64,000 nt of DNA from JACJWR01 sp964474045 (GTDB lineage: Bacteria > Actinomycetota > Actinomycetes > S36-B12 > UBA10799), in contig CAYYRC010000001.1 of NCBI GenBank assembly GCA_964474045.1, positions 186,001 to 250,000 of the forward strand, given 5' to 3'. The notes beneath the pieces are model-generated. The model saw only the letters and a list, made by a program, of their open reading frames with translations, did not search any database and was not told where the DNA came from. Positions 45,830 to 54,815 of the stretch are shown piece by piece. Numbering within the stretch: position 1 is the stretch's first letter; every line of letters starts with the position of its first letter. A program made the position numbers and the translations under genes.

Positions 45830-47689
45830 ATGTTCGCCGGCTACCTGCGCCACTACGATCCCATTCCCGACCCTCCGGCGCTTGCTGACGAACTGCTGGC
45901 TGCAATCAACCCGTACGCCACGGCGGATCGCTCGGGGACGGTTGTAGGGCCGAACATGGTTCTCGTCCAAACACAGTTAAACACGACTGAGCGGGCACGG
46001 CTTGGGTCGATTCCAGCGAGGTGCCCTGGTACCGGCAATGCCGCCGTCGGATGGGTCCGGCTGAAGAACCGTTCGGAGCTGTTGAGGGTGCTCGATGTGA
46101 ACGAACAGGACGAGGGCCCCTCCGACCTAGAACTCGTGCTCGCGGCCTATGCGCGGTGGGGGTCCGAAGCCGCGCGTCAGTTGCGGGGCGAGTTCGCCTT
46201 CGGAATCTGGGATGCTGAGCGCCGCGAGGTTTATCTGGCGCGCGATCCGCTCGGTACGCGGCCGCTCTTCGTCTCGAGGTCCGCCGAGGCCGCTGTCTTC
46301 GCCACGTCGTTGGCGGCATTTCGCGTCTTGCCTGGGATCCAGGACGCAGCCGACCCCGTTTGGATGGCGTGCTATATCGCCGATCTAGCTACCGGTCCGG
46401 ACGGTCCCTTGGCGTTGCGGGACGCGGTCCGGGTGCAGGCCGGTCACTGGGCCTACCTCGGCGCAACGGGACTACGAACACAGCGCTACTTCGCCCTGCG
46501 CGACGATGCGCCGTGGGAGGACTCCAGGCGACCCCACTGGGTGGCGGACTACCGAAGCCAACTGGAGGCCGCCGGGGCGTTCGGGGCGGAGACCGACGGT
46601 CTGCTCGGGGTGGAGACCTCCGGCGGCCTGGACTCCTCAACGCTCGTCGCTCTGGCGGCTTTGACGCGCCCCGACGGCGGACGCGGAGTCCACGGCCTGG
46701 GCTACGCGGTGTTCGAACGTGAAACCGACTTGATTCTGGCCACAAGCGCCATGTGGGGAGTCGAGTGCAACCACATCTTCACCCGATGGGACAACGGTCC
46801 CGAAGGGGAGCTCGAACGACGAATGGACATCTTCGACACGGTCGTCGGCCATCCCTGCCAGCACGGGAGCGTGCTGGGCTTCACCGAGGTTCTCAGCGCG
46901 GCACAGACGAACGGCTTGAGGGTGCTGCTGTCGGGCTTCGGCGGTGATGAGGGCGTCACGTCGCAGGGTTTCGAGGTGTTGGACGAGCTGGCGCGGCGCG
47001 CTAGGTGGCGCGAGCTGCTGCTGAACTTCCCCAGCAGGCCGGTGGCGCGTCCGGCGAGAGTGGCCCAGTGGCTGCGCGGAAGCAGGGCCCAGCGAGCCAG
47101 CGCTCTGGATCGGTCCACCCAGGCGCGCATGCGTCGGGTCGAGGCGATCTTCGCCCCGGAGATCGCCAATGCTGTGCTTGAGTTGCAGCGACCGAACGCA
47201 ACGAATCCGACGCCCAGCGCCAACTCGACAGTCCTTGTCTCCCTCAACTCACCCTGGCGCGACATCCGGCTGGAGCAGTCGGCCATATACGCGACGGCAT
47301 TTGGCCTTGAGTATCGCTGGCCCCTACTCGATGCAGACCTGATCCAGCAGTACCTGAGCACGCCCGCGGTTTGGAAGATGAGCCACGGGGTAGGGCGCTA
47401 CCTGCATCGTTCGGCGATGACAGGAAGGCTGCCGACTTCGATCCTGCAGTACGCACCGAAACACATGGGAAACCGCGCCGAACTCGCGCCAGCGGCGCGA
47501 ACCACGGCCGCATCGCCCTCCATCAGCACGGGCAACGTGAGCGTGACGTCGCTCCATCCAGAGGTCGTCGCGATTCTGTCCCCTTCCGCGCAGGATGACT
47601 GGTTTGGACTCGTGGAGAAGGATGTCGTCCGCGTCGGGCGCGTATCCCAGTGGGCGGCACACACAAGTCATCATGTGTACTCTGAGTAG
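45830..47689 (+). CDS. asparagine-synthetase-like macrocyclase candidate 1 (intact PP-loop)
   Basis: A 619-residue protein. The N-terminal class II glutaminase-like domain has no catalytic Cys at position 2 (starts MFAGYLRHYD), but it keeps GEFAFGIWDAE and ARDPLGTRPLF. The synthetase domain has the ATP-PPi loop ETSGGLDSSTLVALA (Ser near residue 264) and SGFGGDEGVTS near residue 368. This layout matches lasso-peptide cyclases, which activate a side-chain carboxylate to form a macrolactam. A small peptide gene lies 65 nt downstream. Base composition is less GC-rich than the backbone. Substrate assignment is inference. Confidence 0.85.
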   Translation: MFAGYLRHYDPIPDPPALADELLAAINPYATADRSGTVVGPNMVLVQTQLNTTERARLGSIPARCPGTGNAAVGWVRLKNRSELLRVLDVNEQDEGPSDLELVLAAYARWGSEAARQLRGEFAFGIWDAERREVYLARDPLGTRPLFVSRSAEAAVFATSLAAFRVLPGIQDAADPVWMACYIADLATGPDGPLALRDAVRVQAGHWAYLGATGLRTQRYFALRDDAPWEDSRRPHWVADYRSQLEAAGAFGAETDGLLGVETSGGLDSSTLVALAALTRPDGGRGVHGLGYAVFERETDLILATSAMWGVECNHIFTRWDNGPEGELERRMDIFDTVVGHPCQHGSVLGFTEVLSAAQTNGLRVLLSGFGGDEGVTSQGFEVLDELARRARWRELLLNFPSRPVARPARVAQWLRGSRAQRASALDRSTQARMRRVEAIFAPEIANAVLELQRPNATNPTPSANSTVLVSLNSPWRDIRLEQSAIYATAFGLEYRWPLLDADLIQQYLSTPAVWKMSHGVGRYLHRSAMTGRLPTSILQYAPKHMGNRAELAPAARTTAASPSISTGNVSVTSLHPEVVAILSPSAQDDWFGLVEKDVVRVGRVSQWAAHTSHHVYSE

Positions 47690-47754
47690 TGCCCTAGATT
47701 ATTGTCTGCCGGGGAAAATGCTGACTCAGCGGACGGCAAGCGATTGGAGTTCAC

Positions 47755-47919
47755 GTGAGCACTTGGAATGCACCACAGTTGGTGCGCATCACACAGGCGG
47801 CGACGAGTGAGGGCAAGAGTAAGACCGCGGTCAATCTGTGTACCGTGCGGGAGATCCACGAGTACTTCCCCTGCACGACAGTCGTTGAGGCGCAGCAAAT
47901 CGGCGTCCACATTTCGTAG
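47755..47919 (+). CDS. candidate RiPP precursor peptide 3 (54 aa)
   Basis: A 54-residue ORF with a GTG start and GGAG five bases upstream, lying alone between the synthetase-like and SET-like genes. The N-terminal part, STWNAPQLVRI, matches the W-x-x-P-x-L-x-R-I of the peptide at 55720-55905 (WVSPILIRI) and recalls the YxxPxL recognition motif of lasso leaders. The C-terminal part is different: it has two Cys (residues 29 and 40) and acidic residues at 33, 36 and 45. It is assigned as a precursor from motif, size and context; expression is unproven. Confidence 0.65.
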   Translation: MSTWNAPQLVRITQAATSEGKSKTAVNLCTVREIHEYFPCTTVVEAQQIGVHIS

Positions 47920-47954
47920 CAGCCCCCATTGGAGGGCCAGGACTGATCGTCGGC

Positions 47955-49136
47955 ATGACTTCGATGCAGGTCGACTCAGATAGCGCTCCGCTCCGTCGGG
48001 TCCTCTTGGACCTTGGCCAGGTGCTCGCCGAATCCGGTGGATGTGTCTCCTCGAGCCTGGTGGTCCGAGAGCGTGAGGGCGAGTTCTCCTGCGCCGTCGC
48101 ACCAGGAGCATCCCATCCCATGCTCCTGGTGACCTACGACGCACCCCTGTCAGTACCGCTCGGAGAGTTGGTTTGGTCCGCCTCCACCACCAAACTCGGT
48201 GTCGAGTCAGGCCTTGAAACGTTGAGTGGCGTCCAGCGGCACCTGCTGGACCTGTGGTTGGAGCTCGTGACACAGACAGACAAGCTCGCCTCGGTGCGAC
48301 GCAACGTCCCAAGCGTCGCCCTGGCGCACGCTCCGACGCGCACCCATCTGGCAGCCGGCGGTTACCCTGACCTGGCCGAGGCGCCCGACCCCGATGATGC
48401 CGCGCAGATCCTCCTCGGCTGGCACAGCAGCGGCGGTCGGCAGCAGTGGCTCGCTGCTGGGTCATCCACACAGTCCGAGGTAGGCATCGCTCGTCGCCGT
48501 CCCGAGGCGCGTTGGCGGCTTATCCCGCTCAAGAGTTTCGTCAACCACCACCCCGACGGCGCCCCACAGGTACCCATCCCCGGCCAGTTCGCCGTCGTGA
48601 CCTCGCCGATCTCCAACGAAGTGGAGACCTTCGAGAACTACGGGGACCTCGACGCACTCCACCTGCTGATGCGATTCGGATACGTCGACAGCACCGCGCG
48701 CGTGGTCCACTCCGTTCCCGTTGAAGTGGCATCGCCGCACCTGGGAACCCTCGCCATCGGCCGCAACCCGCCACGAACACCGCGCCAGGCTCTATCGATG
48801 AACGAACTGGCCGGCATCCGTCGCACCGAGGCGGGGGTCCGCCTGGGCTACCTCAGTGCACGTCCCGGGAATCGCGCCACCGTTGTGGCCCTTCTCGCGA
48901 TGCTCCTGCAAAGCGCCGGGGGTCTACGACCCGGCGAGGCGCCCAGGGCCGCCGAGCAGTTGGTTGACGACATCGCCGCCGCCAATCTGCGGTATTACCT
49001 GGAGCTAGAGGCACTCGTGGACCAAGCGGATCAGACCAGCCTGGCGGCCGGTGAATCCCCACCTCCGATCCACGATGCCGTGCGCCAAGTGTCGATGCGC
49101 CAGCGGCAGCGCCTCTCGGCCATGTGGGGCACCTGA
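47955..49136 (+). CDS. SET-domain-like protein (putative peptide/protein methyltransferase)
   Basis: A 393-residue protein. Residues about 189-201 read LIPLKSFVNHHPD, and about 228-242 read YGDLDALHLLMRFGY. These match the two hallmark stretches of SETD3/Rubisco-LSMT-type SET proteins (roughly LVPLxDLxNHxPDA, and YGDxxNxxLLxxYGF), in correct order and spacing. A helical C-terminal half (residues 260-393) resembles the substrate-binding lobe. SET enzymes transfer methyl groups from SAM to Lys or His. It lies between the peptide gene and the second synthetase-like gene, which starts 1 nt after its stop, so peptide methylation is the inferred role. Confidence 0.6.
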   Translation: MTSMQVDSDSAPLRRVLLDLGQVLAESGGCVSSSLVVREREGEFSCAVAPGASHPMLLVTYDAPLSVPLGELVWSASTTKLGVESGLETLSGVQRHLLDLWLELVTQTDKLASVRRNVPSVALAHAPTRTHLAAGGYPDLAEAPDPDDAAQILLGWHSSGGRQQWLAAGSSTQSEVGIARRRPEARWRLIPLKSFVNHHPDGAPQVPIPGQFAVVTSPISNEVETFENYGDLDALHLLMRFGYVDSTARVVHSVPVEVASPHLGTLAIGRNPPRTPRQALSMNELAGIRRTEAGVRLGYLSARPGNRATVVALLAMLLQSAGGLRPGEAPRAAEQLVDDIAAANLRYYLELEALVDQADQTSLAAGESPPPIHDAVRQVSMRQRQRLSAMWGT

Positions 49137-49137
49137 C

Positions 49138-50835
49138 GTGCTCCACTCGGTGGCCGTGGAACTGCCGATCAGAGGTGGGGCTCCCGATGCGGTGACCGGC
49201 CGTCCAGCGCGAGATTTCCGCGCGTTACTAGTCGACGATCCCCACGGGGCCGTCAGCGTCTGGCAGGCGCCGGGGCGTCGAGGCCTCAGCGACCCACAAC
49301 TCGTTGAGTTGTATCGGAAGCACGGAAGGCGGACACCGCACCACGTGCCCGGCGCCTTTGCCTTCGTCCTGCACGACCCGGGCGCCGGAGTCGTGCTCGC
49401 GGCCCGGGACGCCGTCGGCACACGGCCGCTGTACTACCAGCGCATTCGAGGCGCCGTGCGAGTGGCCTTCTCTCTCGCGCCCTTCGCCGACCGCGAGATC
49501 CTTGCGGCCGAAGTGGATTCGCGCTGGCTCGCCGCCTACCTCGAAGGGCTGGCACCGGCCGAGGGCCACACCGCCTTCGACGGTGTGCAGGAGTTGCTGC
49601 CCGGGCAGATGCTGTGGGGCGAGGACGGTCACCTACACACCACACGCTGGCACGGGTTCAGCGCCCCTCCATCTGCGGTCAGCGACCCGAATGCGGCGAT
49701 CGAGGCGTACCACCAGGCTGTGCGCAATGCTGCCCGTACAGACGGACGCCCCGCCGCGGTTGAACTGGGCATCACACTGGCGGCGAACGTTCTGCTCGCG
49801 GCCGCCACCGGCGAAGGTGCATCACGCGACGACGGACTCTGGGGCGTGGGCTTCGCCAATTTCGATCGCTCCCGTGACGCGATTCTGGAAGCTGCCCGGC
49901 GTGATCGCTTGGCCGGTGCTGATGTGATCAGTGGCTGGCCGGGACGTGGCACCACGTGGCGACACTGGTACCGCTCCGGGGCGGGTGCAGTCGGGCAGCC
50001 GGTGTACCACACGGACCTCATGTTCCAGGCGCTGCTGGACTGTATGGACGGAATTGGACGCTCGCTGCTGCTGGCCGGGGGGAACGACTGTGCGTTCGGG
50101 TGGGAGTTTCGACCTCCCCTAGCCTCGCGGCGGGACGCCACGATGTTCCACCGGGCCGCCCGCGCGGTGCGTGGTGTGGGCAGTTCCTTGCGAGGGGTGC
50201 GCACACCCCGTAGGCAGGCTAGTCCGTCAGGGCGGTGGCAGCCTGGTCCGTTTATCAGTCCGGCGGTGGCAGCCGACCTTGGTCTGGCGCAGCTGGCGCG
50301 GGCGCACTGGCAAACCGCAGCTGAGCCGCCGGTCACGGGGTATGCGGCCTGGACCGAGCACGGGTTGGTGCAGGGTCAGCGTGAGCGCTTGTCAACCTGG
50401 TACCTGCTTGGACAGGCGATGGGCATCGATGTGGAGTTCCCGCTATTCGATCCGGCGGTGGTCGCTGCCCTGCTGGCGCTGCCCAGAGAGTTTAATGACC
50501 TCGAAGGCATGCCAGGGGCCGTCGCGCTTCAGCTGCTGCCATCGAGGGTCAATGATGTTGATTGGCGTGCGCGCCGCTGGCCGGGCCAAGAGCGCAGCAA
50601 GACCCCCGACGAGGTTGCCGCCAACGGTGCCGCCCGCCGCGCCTACCTTCGCGAGAATCTGCACCCACGACTGGAAGCCCTGCTGAACATGGACGTGCTG
50701 GGCCCTCGACTCGCAGCTCAGGAACCGGCCGGGGTCAACGAGGTCTACGAGGGGCAGCGCCGCCGCCAGTCATCGGTCGAGTTCGCTCACATCGAGGCCG
50801 CCAACTACTGGCTCGAGTCGTGGTCGATCCCATGA
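49138..50835 (+). CDS. degenerate asparagine-synthetase-like protein 2 (PP-loop lost)
   Basis: A 565-residue protein. The N-terminal glutaminase-like domain is recognisable (GAFAFVLHDPG, then ARDAVGTRPLYYQ). In the synthetase half, the PP-loop SGGLDSS is replaced by GITLAANV near residue 211, and the GGDE motif by GGNDC near residue 314. ATP activation is therefore unlikely. It may be a scaffold or substrate-binding partner of an active paralogue. The GTG start is 1 nt after the SET-like gene, and the 3' end overlaps the next gene by 4 nt (ATGA), so the three are translationally coupled. Confidence 0.8.
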   Translation: MLHSVAVELPIRGGAPDAVTGRPARDFRALLVDDPHGAVSVWQAPGRRGLSDPQLVELYRKHGRRTPHHVPGAFAFVLHDPGAGVVLAARDAVGTRPLYYQRIRGAVRVAFSLAPFADREILAAEVDSRWLAAYLEGLAPAEGHTAFDGVQELLPGQMLWGEDGHLHTTRWHGFSAPPSAVSDPNAAIEAYHQAVRNAARTDGRPAAVELGITLAANVLLAAATGEGASRDDGLWGVGFANFDRSRDAILEAARRDRLAGADVISGWPGRGTTWRHWYRSGAGAVGQPVYHTDLMFQALLDCMDGIGRSLLLAGGNDCAFGWEFRPPLASRRDATMFHRAARAVRGVGSSLRGVRTPRRQASPSGRWQPGPFISPAVAADLGLAQLARAHWQTAAEPPVTGYAAWTEHGLVQGQRERLSTWYLLGQAMGIDVEFPLFDPAVVAALLALPREFNDLEGMPGAVALQLLPSRVNDVDWRARRWPGQERSKTPDEVAANGAARRAYLRENLHPRLEALLNMDVLGPRLAAQEPAGVNEVYEGQRRRQSSVEFAHIEAANYWLESWSIP

Positions 50836-51353
50836 CTGAGGACCTGGCGCGCGCGGCCGTTGCCGCGGTCGAGGCCGACTGGTCCGCCATCTTGCGCATC
50901 GCGATCGAGACGGGACAGGGGCTGGGCCTGGAGCTGCTCCAGTACTGCGCGGCGCTGGTGGAACCATCGGCTGGTTCGCGGGTCGTCGCCATCGTGCGGC
51001 CACCGGCTGAGGGCGAGTGTCTGGCCGCGGCCTGGCACGCGCGTCAGATGCGCACCATCGTGCTGTTCGAGGCGACTGACGATCCAGTTGCCGCGATGGT
51101 TCGCGCCGCCGCCCGGGCTGGCTGCGGGCGGCTGCTGTTGGCAGACCTGCCGATGGTGGGTACTTCGAGGCTCACGCCAAGGGCGGAGGTTGACGGCATT
51201 GACGTTCTTCGGCCGTTCCTTCGGCCGCAGTTCGCATCTGTTCTCCAGGCATCCGATGATCCGTTGGCTGACCTGGCGCGGGCGCGGGCGCGTCTGGCGC
51301 GACAGGTCTTCGATCCCGAGGATGGCGGGGGCGGGCATGACGGATCCGGCTAG
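50832..51353 (+). CDS. unknown protein coupled to synthetase-like protein 2
   Basis: A 173-residue Ala/Arg/Leu-rich soluble protein. Recognisable segments are ADWSAILRIAIETGQGLGLE, RVVAIVRPPAEG and GRLLLADLPMVG. No signal peptide, transmembrane helix or known catalytic motif is visible, and it is not a PqqD-like leader-binding domain. The 4-nt overlap with the degenerate synthetase-like gene implies stoichiometric co-production. I cannot assign a family. Confidence 0.6.
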   Translation: MTEDLARAAVAAVEADWSAILRIAIETGQGLGLELLQYCAALVEPSAGSRVVAIVRPPAEGECLAAAWHARQMRTIVLFEATDDPVAAMVRAAARAGCGRLLLADLPMVGTSRLTPRAEVDGIDVLRPFLRPQFASVLQASDDPLADLARARARLARQVFDPEDGGGGHDGSG

Positions 51354-51528
51354 GACCCACGCGCATGCGTCCAACGCCTAGAGCTTCGAGTTGCCCGACG
51401 GCAGGGTCGGTGGAGACCCCGGGCCCTGCGCCCGCGATCTACCTCCCCAACCTCCCCGCCTGTGGAAAGTCACGCCGACGCCGACCCCGGATGAGGCTTG
51501 CTTGACCCATGCCGAGGAGGGGGACACC

Positions 51529-52071
51529 ATGGCCAGCATGGTCGCCAGCAACATCCTCACCCGCGCCGATCTGGACGCGCTGCCCGACGACAACCTGCGC
51601 CACGAACTCATCGACGGCCAATTCGTCATGACGCCGGCACCGGGGTTCGCCCACCAGACCATGGTTGGTGCCCTCGGCCATCGACTATGGCAGGCGCTGT
51701 GCGGTTCCGACCTGAAGGTGCTGTCCGCGCCTTTCGATGTGGTGCTCGGCCCGCATGTGGTCGAGCCAGACCTGCTCGTGGCCCGCCGAGCCGACTTCAC
51801 CTCACGCGACCTCCCGGTGGCCCCGCTGCTGGTGGTGGAGGTGCTCTCCCCAAGCACGGCCCGGATGGACACCGGTCGCAAGCGTGACCTTTACGCCGAT
51901 GCGGGGGTGGCGCACTACTGGCTGCTCGACCCGGCTGCGTCCGCCATCACGATCCTCACCCTTGTCGACGGACACTACGTCGAGACCGGGCACACCAGCG
52001 GCGACGAGGCGATCACCGCCGAGCAGCCGGCTTCCCTGACGTTCAGCGCAGCCGAGCTGCTGGCGGACTGA
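51529..52071 (+). CDS. second Uma2-family endonuclease-like protein
   Basis: A 180-residue protein closely related to the Uma2 gene at 43072. Motifs: LTRADLDALPDDNLRHELID, VEPDLLVARR, VVEVLSPSTARMD and KRDLYADAGVAHYWLLDP. It has the same GGGGGACACCATG start context. A remnant of a third copy occurs near 61,032. The multiple copies flank the RiPP candidate genes. Confidence 0.88.
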   Translation: MASMVASNILTRADLDALPDDNLRHELIDGQFVMTPAPGFAHQTMVGALGHRLWQALCGSDLKVLSAPFDVVLGPHVVEPDLLVARRADFTSRDLPVAPLLVVEVLSPSTARMDTGRKRDLYADAGVAHYWLLDPAASAITILTLVDGHYVETGHTSGDEAITAEQPASLTFSAAELLAD

Positions 52072-52106
52072 GGGTGGTCCTCACAACCGGTTCGGAGGAC
52101 CCGTCC

Positions 52107-53867
52107 TCATCGCCCCGCCGCGGCCTCGGGCCGGGCTGACACCCGCGTCGAGGGGTCGATTGCGCCGACGCCGCCCCGGTCGTAGGACCGATCGGCCGCC
52201 TGCAGGGCCTCGATCAGCCGCGGATCGTCGATGGGGGACTCACGCCGCGGCGGCGGTGCCTTGCGCTGGACCGGGCGCCGCTCCGGCGGCCAGAACAGCG
52301 CGGGCTCGAACTTGCCCACGTTCCACGCGACCGACGCCGGCACCCACGGGTCCACCGCCTTCCGGTAGGCCACCCGGCTCCACCCCTGGGAGCGGAACGC
52401 CCACCACGGCAGCCGGATCGCGGCCTCCACCACGCCCAGGTCCAGCAGCGGGTAGCGGTAGTCGATGCCGAACAGCCGCCCGGTCTGGTACCAGCCGGAG
52501 GTGCGGTGCTGGATGTGCCCGCCGGTGAGCAGGCCCAGGCGGTATTCGCGCGGGTCGGCGCACGTGGCGAAGAAGTGGTCGCGGTGTCGGCGAACCTCGA
52601 CGCTGCGCGGGGAGATGGCGCGCAGCCTGGCGTCGATCTCGGCCTCGTGCACAGCCACCTCGCGGGCCTCGGCGCGGTCGCGCAACTCGGCCACCCACGG
52701 CGGCATCGTGTAGAACAGGGCCCCGGCGAAGCTGCGCGCCTTCCGCGGCAACCCCGCCTGGGGATGGCTCACCGCCGTGCGTGCCGCAACGTCTTGCCAC
52801 AGCGCCGCGAAGCGGCCCTGGCGCACCAGCATCGGCGACACGGCACGCCCGTTGAAGCTGGACAGCTCGTCGCCGCCCCAGCCGGACAGCATCACCTGCA
52901 CGCCGTCCGCCGCGGCCATCGGCAGCACCCAGCGCTCCCGGATGTGGGTGGACTGCGGGTAGCGGTTGATGTCCCGCAGGAAGTACCAGTCGCCGGATTC
53001 GTCGGGGTGGACCAGGCGGATCGGGAAGCCCTCCTGCGCCACCACGTCGTCGAGGATCGCCCGCTCCTCGCCCTCGAACCGGGGCACGTGCGCCTCGCTG
53101 GGGGCCCAGGAGTATCCGGCCAGAAGACCTCCGCCGGACTCGGCGAGCACATGGTTGGCGTGGCATGCCACGGCGGTGCAGTCCAGGCCGCCGGAGACGT
53201 GGGCGCCGACGACGAGGTCGGTCGGCGTCAGCCGGCGCACCGCGGCGTCGATGCGCTCGCGCAGCAGCTCGGCGCAGTCGTCCAGGGTCAGCGACTCGTC
53301 GGGGCCGGGCAGTTGGTCCGGGAACCAGTACTTCTCCGTCCGCACCGAGCCGTCGCCGCCGATGCGCAGCGCGCGGCCCCACGGCACCGCCCGGATCGCC
53401 CGGAAACGGGTGATGTCCAGCAGTTCCTCGGCGTGGATCCCCTGGGCCTCGCTGATGAGCACGCCCTCGTAGTCGATGGCGTCGTCGACATCGGGCCGGT
53501 CGGCCAGGGCGGCGATCCACGACGACACCGCGATCGAGCCGGTGGCGGTGAGCGCCCAGTGGATCGGCTGCACCCCGACGGGGTCGGCGGCCAAGATGTG
53601 CTCGCGGGTGGCCGGGTTCGACAGCACCACACCCCAGGGGCCTGAGACGTTTGCCAGATCGCCGATCCGCGCCCGGCGCGACCATAGCTCCGCCACCTCG
53701 GCCACGGCGGCGGGCAGCGACCCGGGTGCTGACCACAGCACGGCGGGGCGGTCGGGGGTGGCGGTGCCGGTTGTCGCAGTGCCCGGGTCCGCAGCCCCCG
53801 CCCCCGACGTACCCGCAGGCCTGATCACGTACACGTCGTCGGGCCCCGGCCTCATATCCACCGCCAC
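52107..53867 (-). CDS. asparagine-synthetase-like macrocyclase candidate 3 (intact PP-loop)
   Basis: A 586-residue protein. The N-terminal glutaminase-like domain lacks a catalytic Cys and has an Ala/Gly/Thr-rich insertion (residues 18-45). GVVLSNPATREHILAADPVG stands for the ARDPLG region. The synthetase domain keeps the PP-loop VSGGLDCTAVACHA (near residue 223) and LSGWGGDELSSF (near residue 330). It is convergent with the second Uma2 gene. It probably forms amide bonds on one of the short peptides; which one is not evident, as no peptide gene is adjacent. Confidence 0.82.
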   Translation of the reverse strand: MAVDMRPGPDDVYVIRPAGTSGAGAADPGTATTGTATPDRPAVLWSAPGSLPAAVAEVAELWSRRARIGDLANVSGPWGVVLSNPATREHILAADPVGVQPIHWALTATGSIAVSSWIAALADRPDVDDAIDYEGVLISEAQGIHAEELLDITRFRAIRAVPWGRALRIGGDGSVRTEKYWFPDQLPGPDESLTLDDCAELLRERIDAAVRRLTPTDLVVGAHVSGGLDCTAVACHANHVLAESGGGLLAGYSWAPSEAHVPRFEGEERAILDDVVAQEGFPIRLVHPDESGDWYFLRDINRYPQSTHIRERWVLPMAAADGVQVMLSGWGGDELSSFNGRAVSPMLVRQGRFAALWQDVAARTAVSHPQAGLPRKARSFAGALFYTMPPWVAELRDRAEAREVAVHEAEIDARLRAISPRSVEVRRHRDHFFATCADPREYRLGLLTGGHIQHRTSGWYQTGRLFGIDYRYPLLDLGVVEAAIRLPWWAFRSQGWSRVAYRKAVDPWVPASVAWNVGKFEPALFWPPERRPVQRKAPPPRRESPIDDPRLIEALQAADRSYDRGGVGAIDPSTRVSARPEAAAGR

Positions 53868-54065
53868 ATCATAGAAATGCCCGTCACTTCCACGGGGGGT
53901 GTGCCCAACCCCGACCGACTCAGTCAGGCCGGCCGCCGATGGCGGTCAGCCCGCGAACCGCGGTTGCCCGACGCGGAGGCAGCGGTGATCGCTTCACCGA
54001 ACAACGAGCCAGGTCCGCGCGCCTGACACCGATTGTCCTGGGCTGCGCGGCGGGCGGCTCGCGGC

Positions 54066-54464
54066 CTACTCCGAGAACGTGACGACATTGCCGCGGACCC
54101 ACTCCACCAACTCCTCACGAGCCATCTGTCCCGCCGCGACTGCCCGAATCGTCAGTACCGCGTCGGGCTCGGTTGCCACCAACTCGTGCCCGTTCAGCAG
54201 CAGAAAGGTCGCTCCGACCACCAGACCGACTCGCTTGTTGCCGTCGATGAAGGGATGGTTGCGCACCAGACCGTCGATGTACAGCGCTGCGAGATCAGGC
54301 ACGATCGGCCGGTCACCGTAGGCCCAGGCACTCGGTGCCCGCGCCAGGGCGGACTCCAGCAGACCCTCGTCGCGCAACCCCGCCAACCCACCGTGCGTCC
54401 GAATCTGACGCCGGTGGATCTCCTCGACCATGGGTCGGGTGATCCACAGAGGTGGGGCACTCAC
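54066..54464 (-). CDS. doc: Doc-family toxin
   Basis: A 132-residue Fic-fold toxin with the Doc motif NHPFIDGNKRVG near residues 69-80 (catalytic His, phosphate-binding Lys in place of Gly). Doc phosphorylates elongation factor Tu. The preceding helix AALYIDGLVRN is typical. It overlaps the antitoxin by 4 nt, giving a complete Phd/Doc-like pair with an AbrB-type antitoxin. Confidence 0.93.
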   Translation of the reverse strand: MSAPPLWITRPMVEEIHRRQIRTHGGLAGLRDEGLLESALARAPSAWAYGDRPIVPDLAALYIDGLVRNHPFIDGNKRVGLVVGATFLLLNGHELVATEPDAVLTIRAVAAGQMAREELVEWVRGNVVTFSE

Positions 54465-54688
54465 TCGGCGAGTTCACGCAGGGCGTTGCGGAAACGAGCT
54501 TCGGCCTTGGCGGCCGCAGCCATGGCCTGGTCGAATTCGGGATCGTACGGGGATAGGACGATCCGGCCGTCGTCGGTGACGGTCACATCGAGCACGTCAT
54601 CGGTGGTGAGGTTGGCTGCCGCCAGGGTCTCAGCGGGGATGATCACGCCCCGCGAGCGGCCGATGCGGCGCACCTTGGTCGTGGACAT
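54461..54688 (-). CDS. AbrB-type antitoxin partner of Doc
   Basis: A 75-residue protein. The swapped-hairpin domain STTKVRRIGRSRGVIIPAET is followed by VLDVTVTDDGRIVLSPY and a helical C-terminus (DQAMAAAAKAEARFRNALRE) that would bind the toxin. I chose the ATG at 54688 because upstream in-frame residues look non-coding. It precedes and overlaps doc. Confidence 0.88.
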   Translation of the reverse strand: MSTTKVRRIGRSRGVIIPAETLAAANLTTDDVLDVTVTDDGRIVLSPYDPEFDQAMAAAAKAEARFRNALRELAE

Positions 54689-54815
54689 GATGCCGCCCTT
54701 CCTGCGTGAAACTCGTTCAGAGGTTGCTATCTGGATTATAACTGACTCCCCGGCTGGCAGCCGAGTCGTGATCTTCGGCAACCTCCTCAGCTTGCAGATG
54801 CGACGCCCGCGCAGC

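Noticed and set aside
53868..54065. A fifth precursor peptide upstream of synthetase-like protein 3
   Set aside because: Open frames in this 198-nt gap have no W-x-x-P-x-L motif and no convincing ribosome site.
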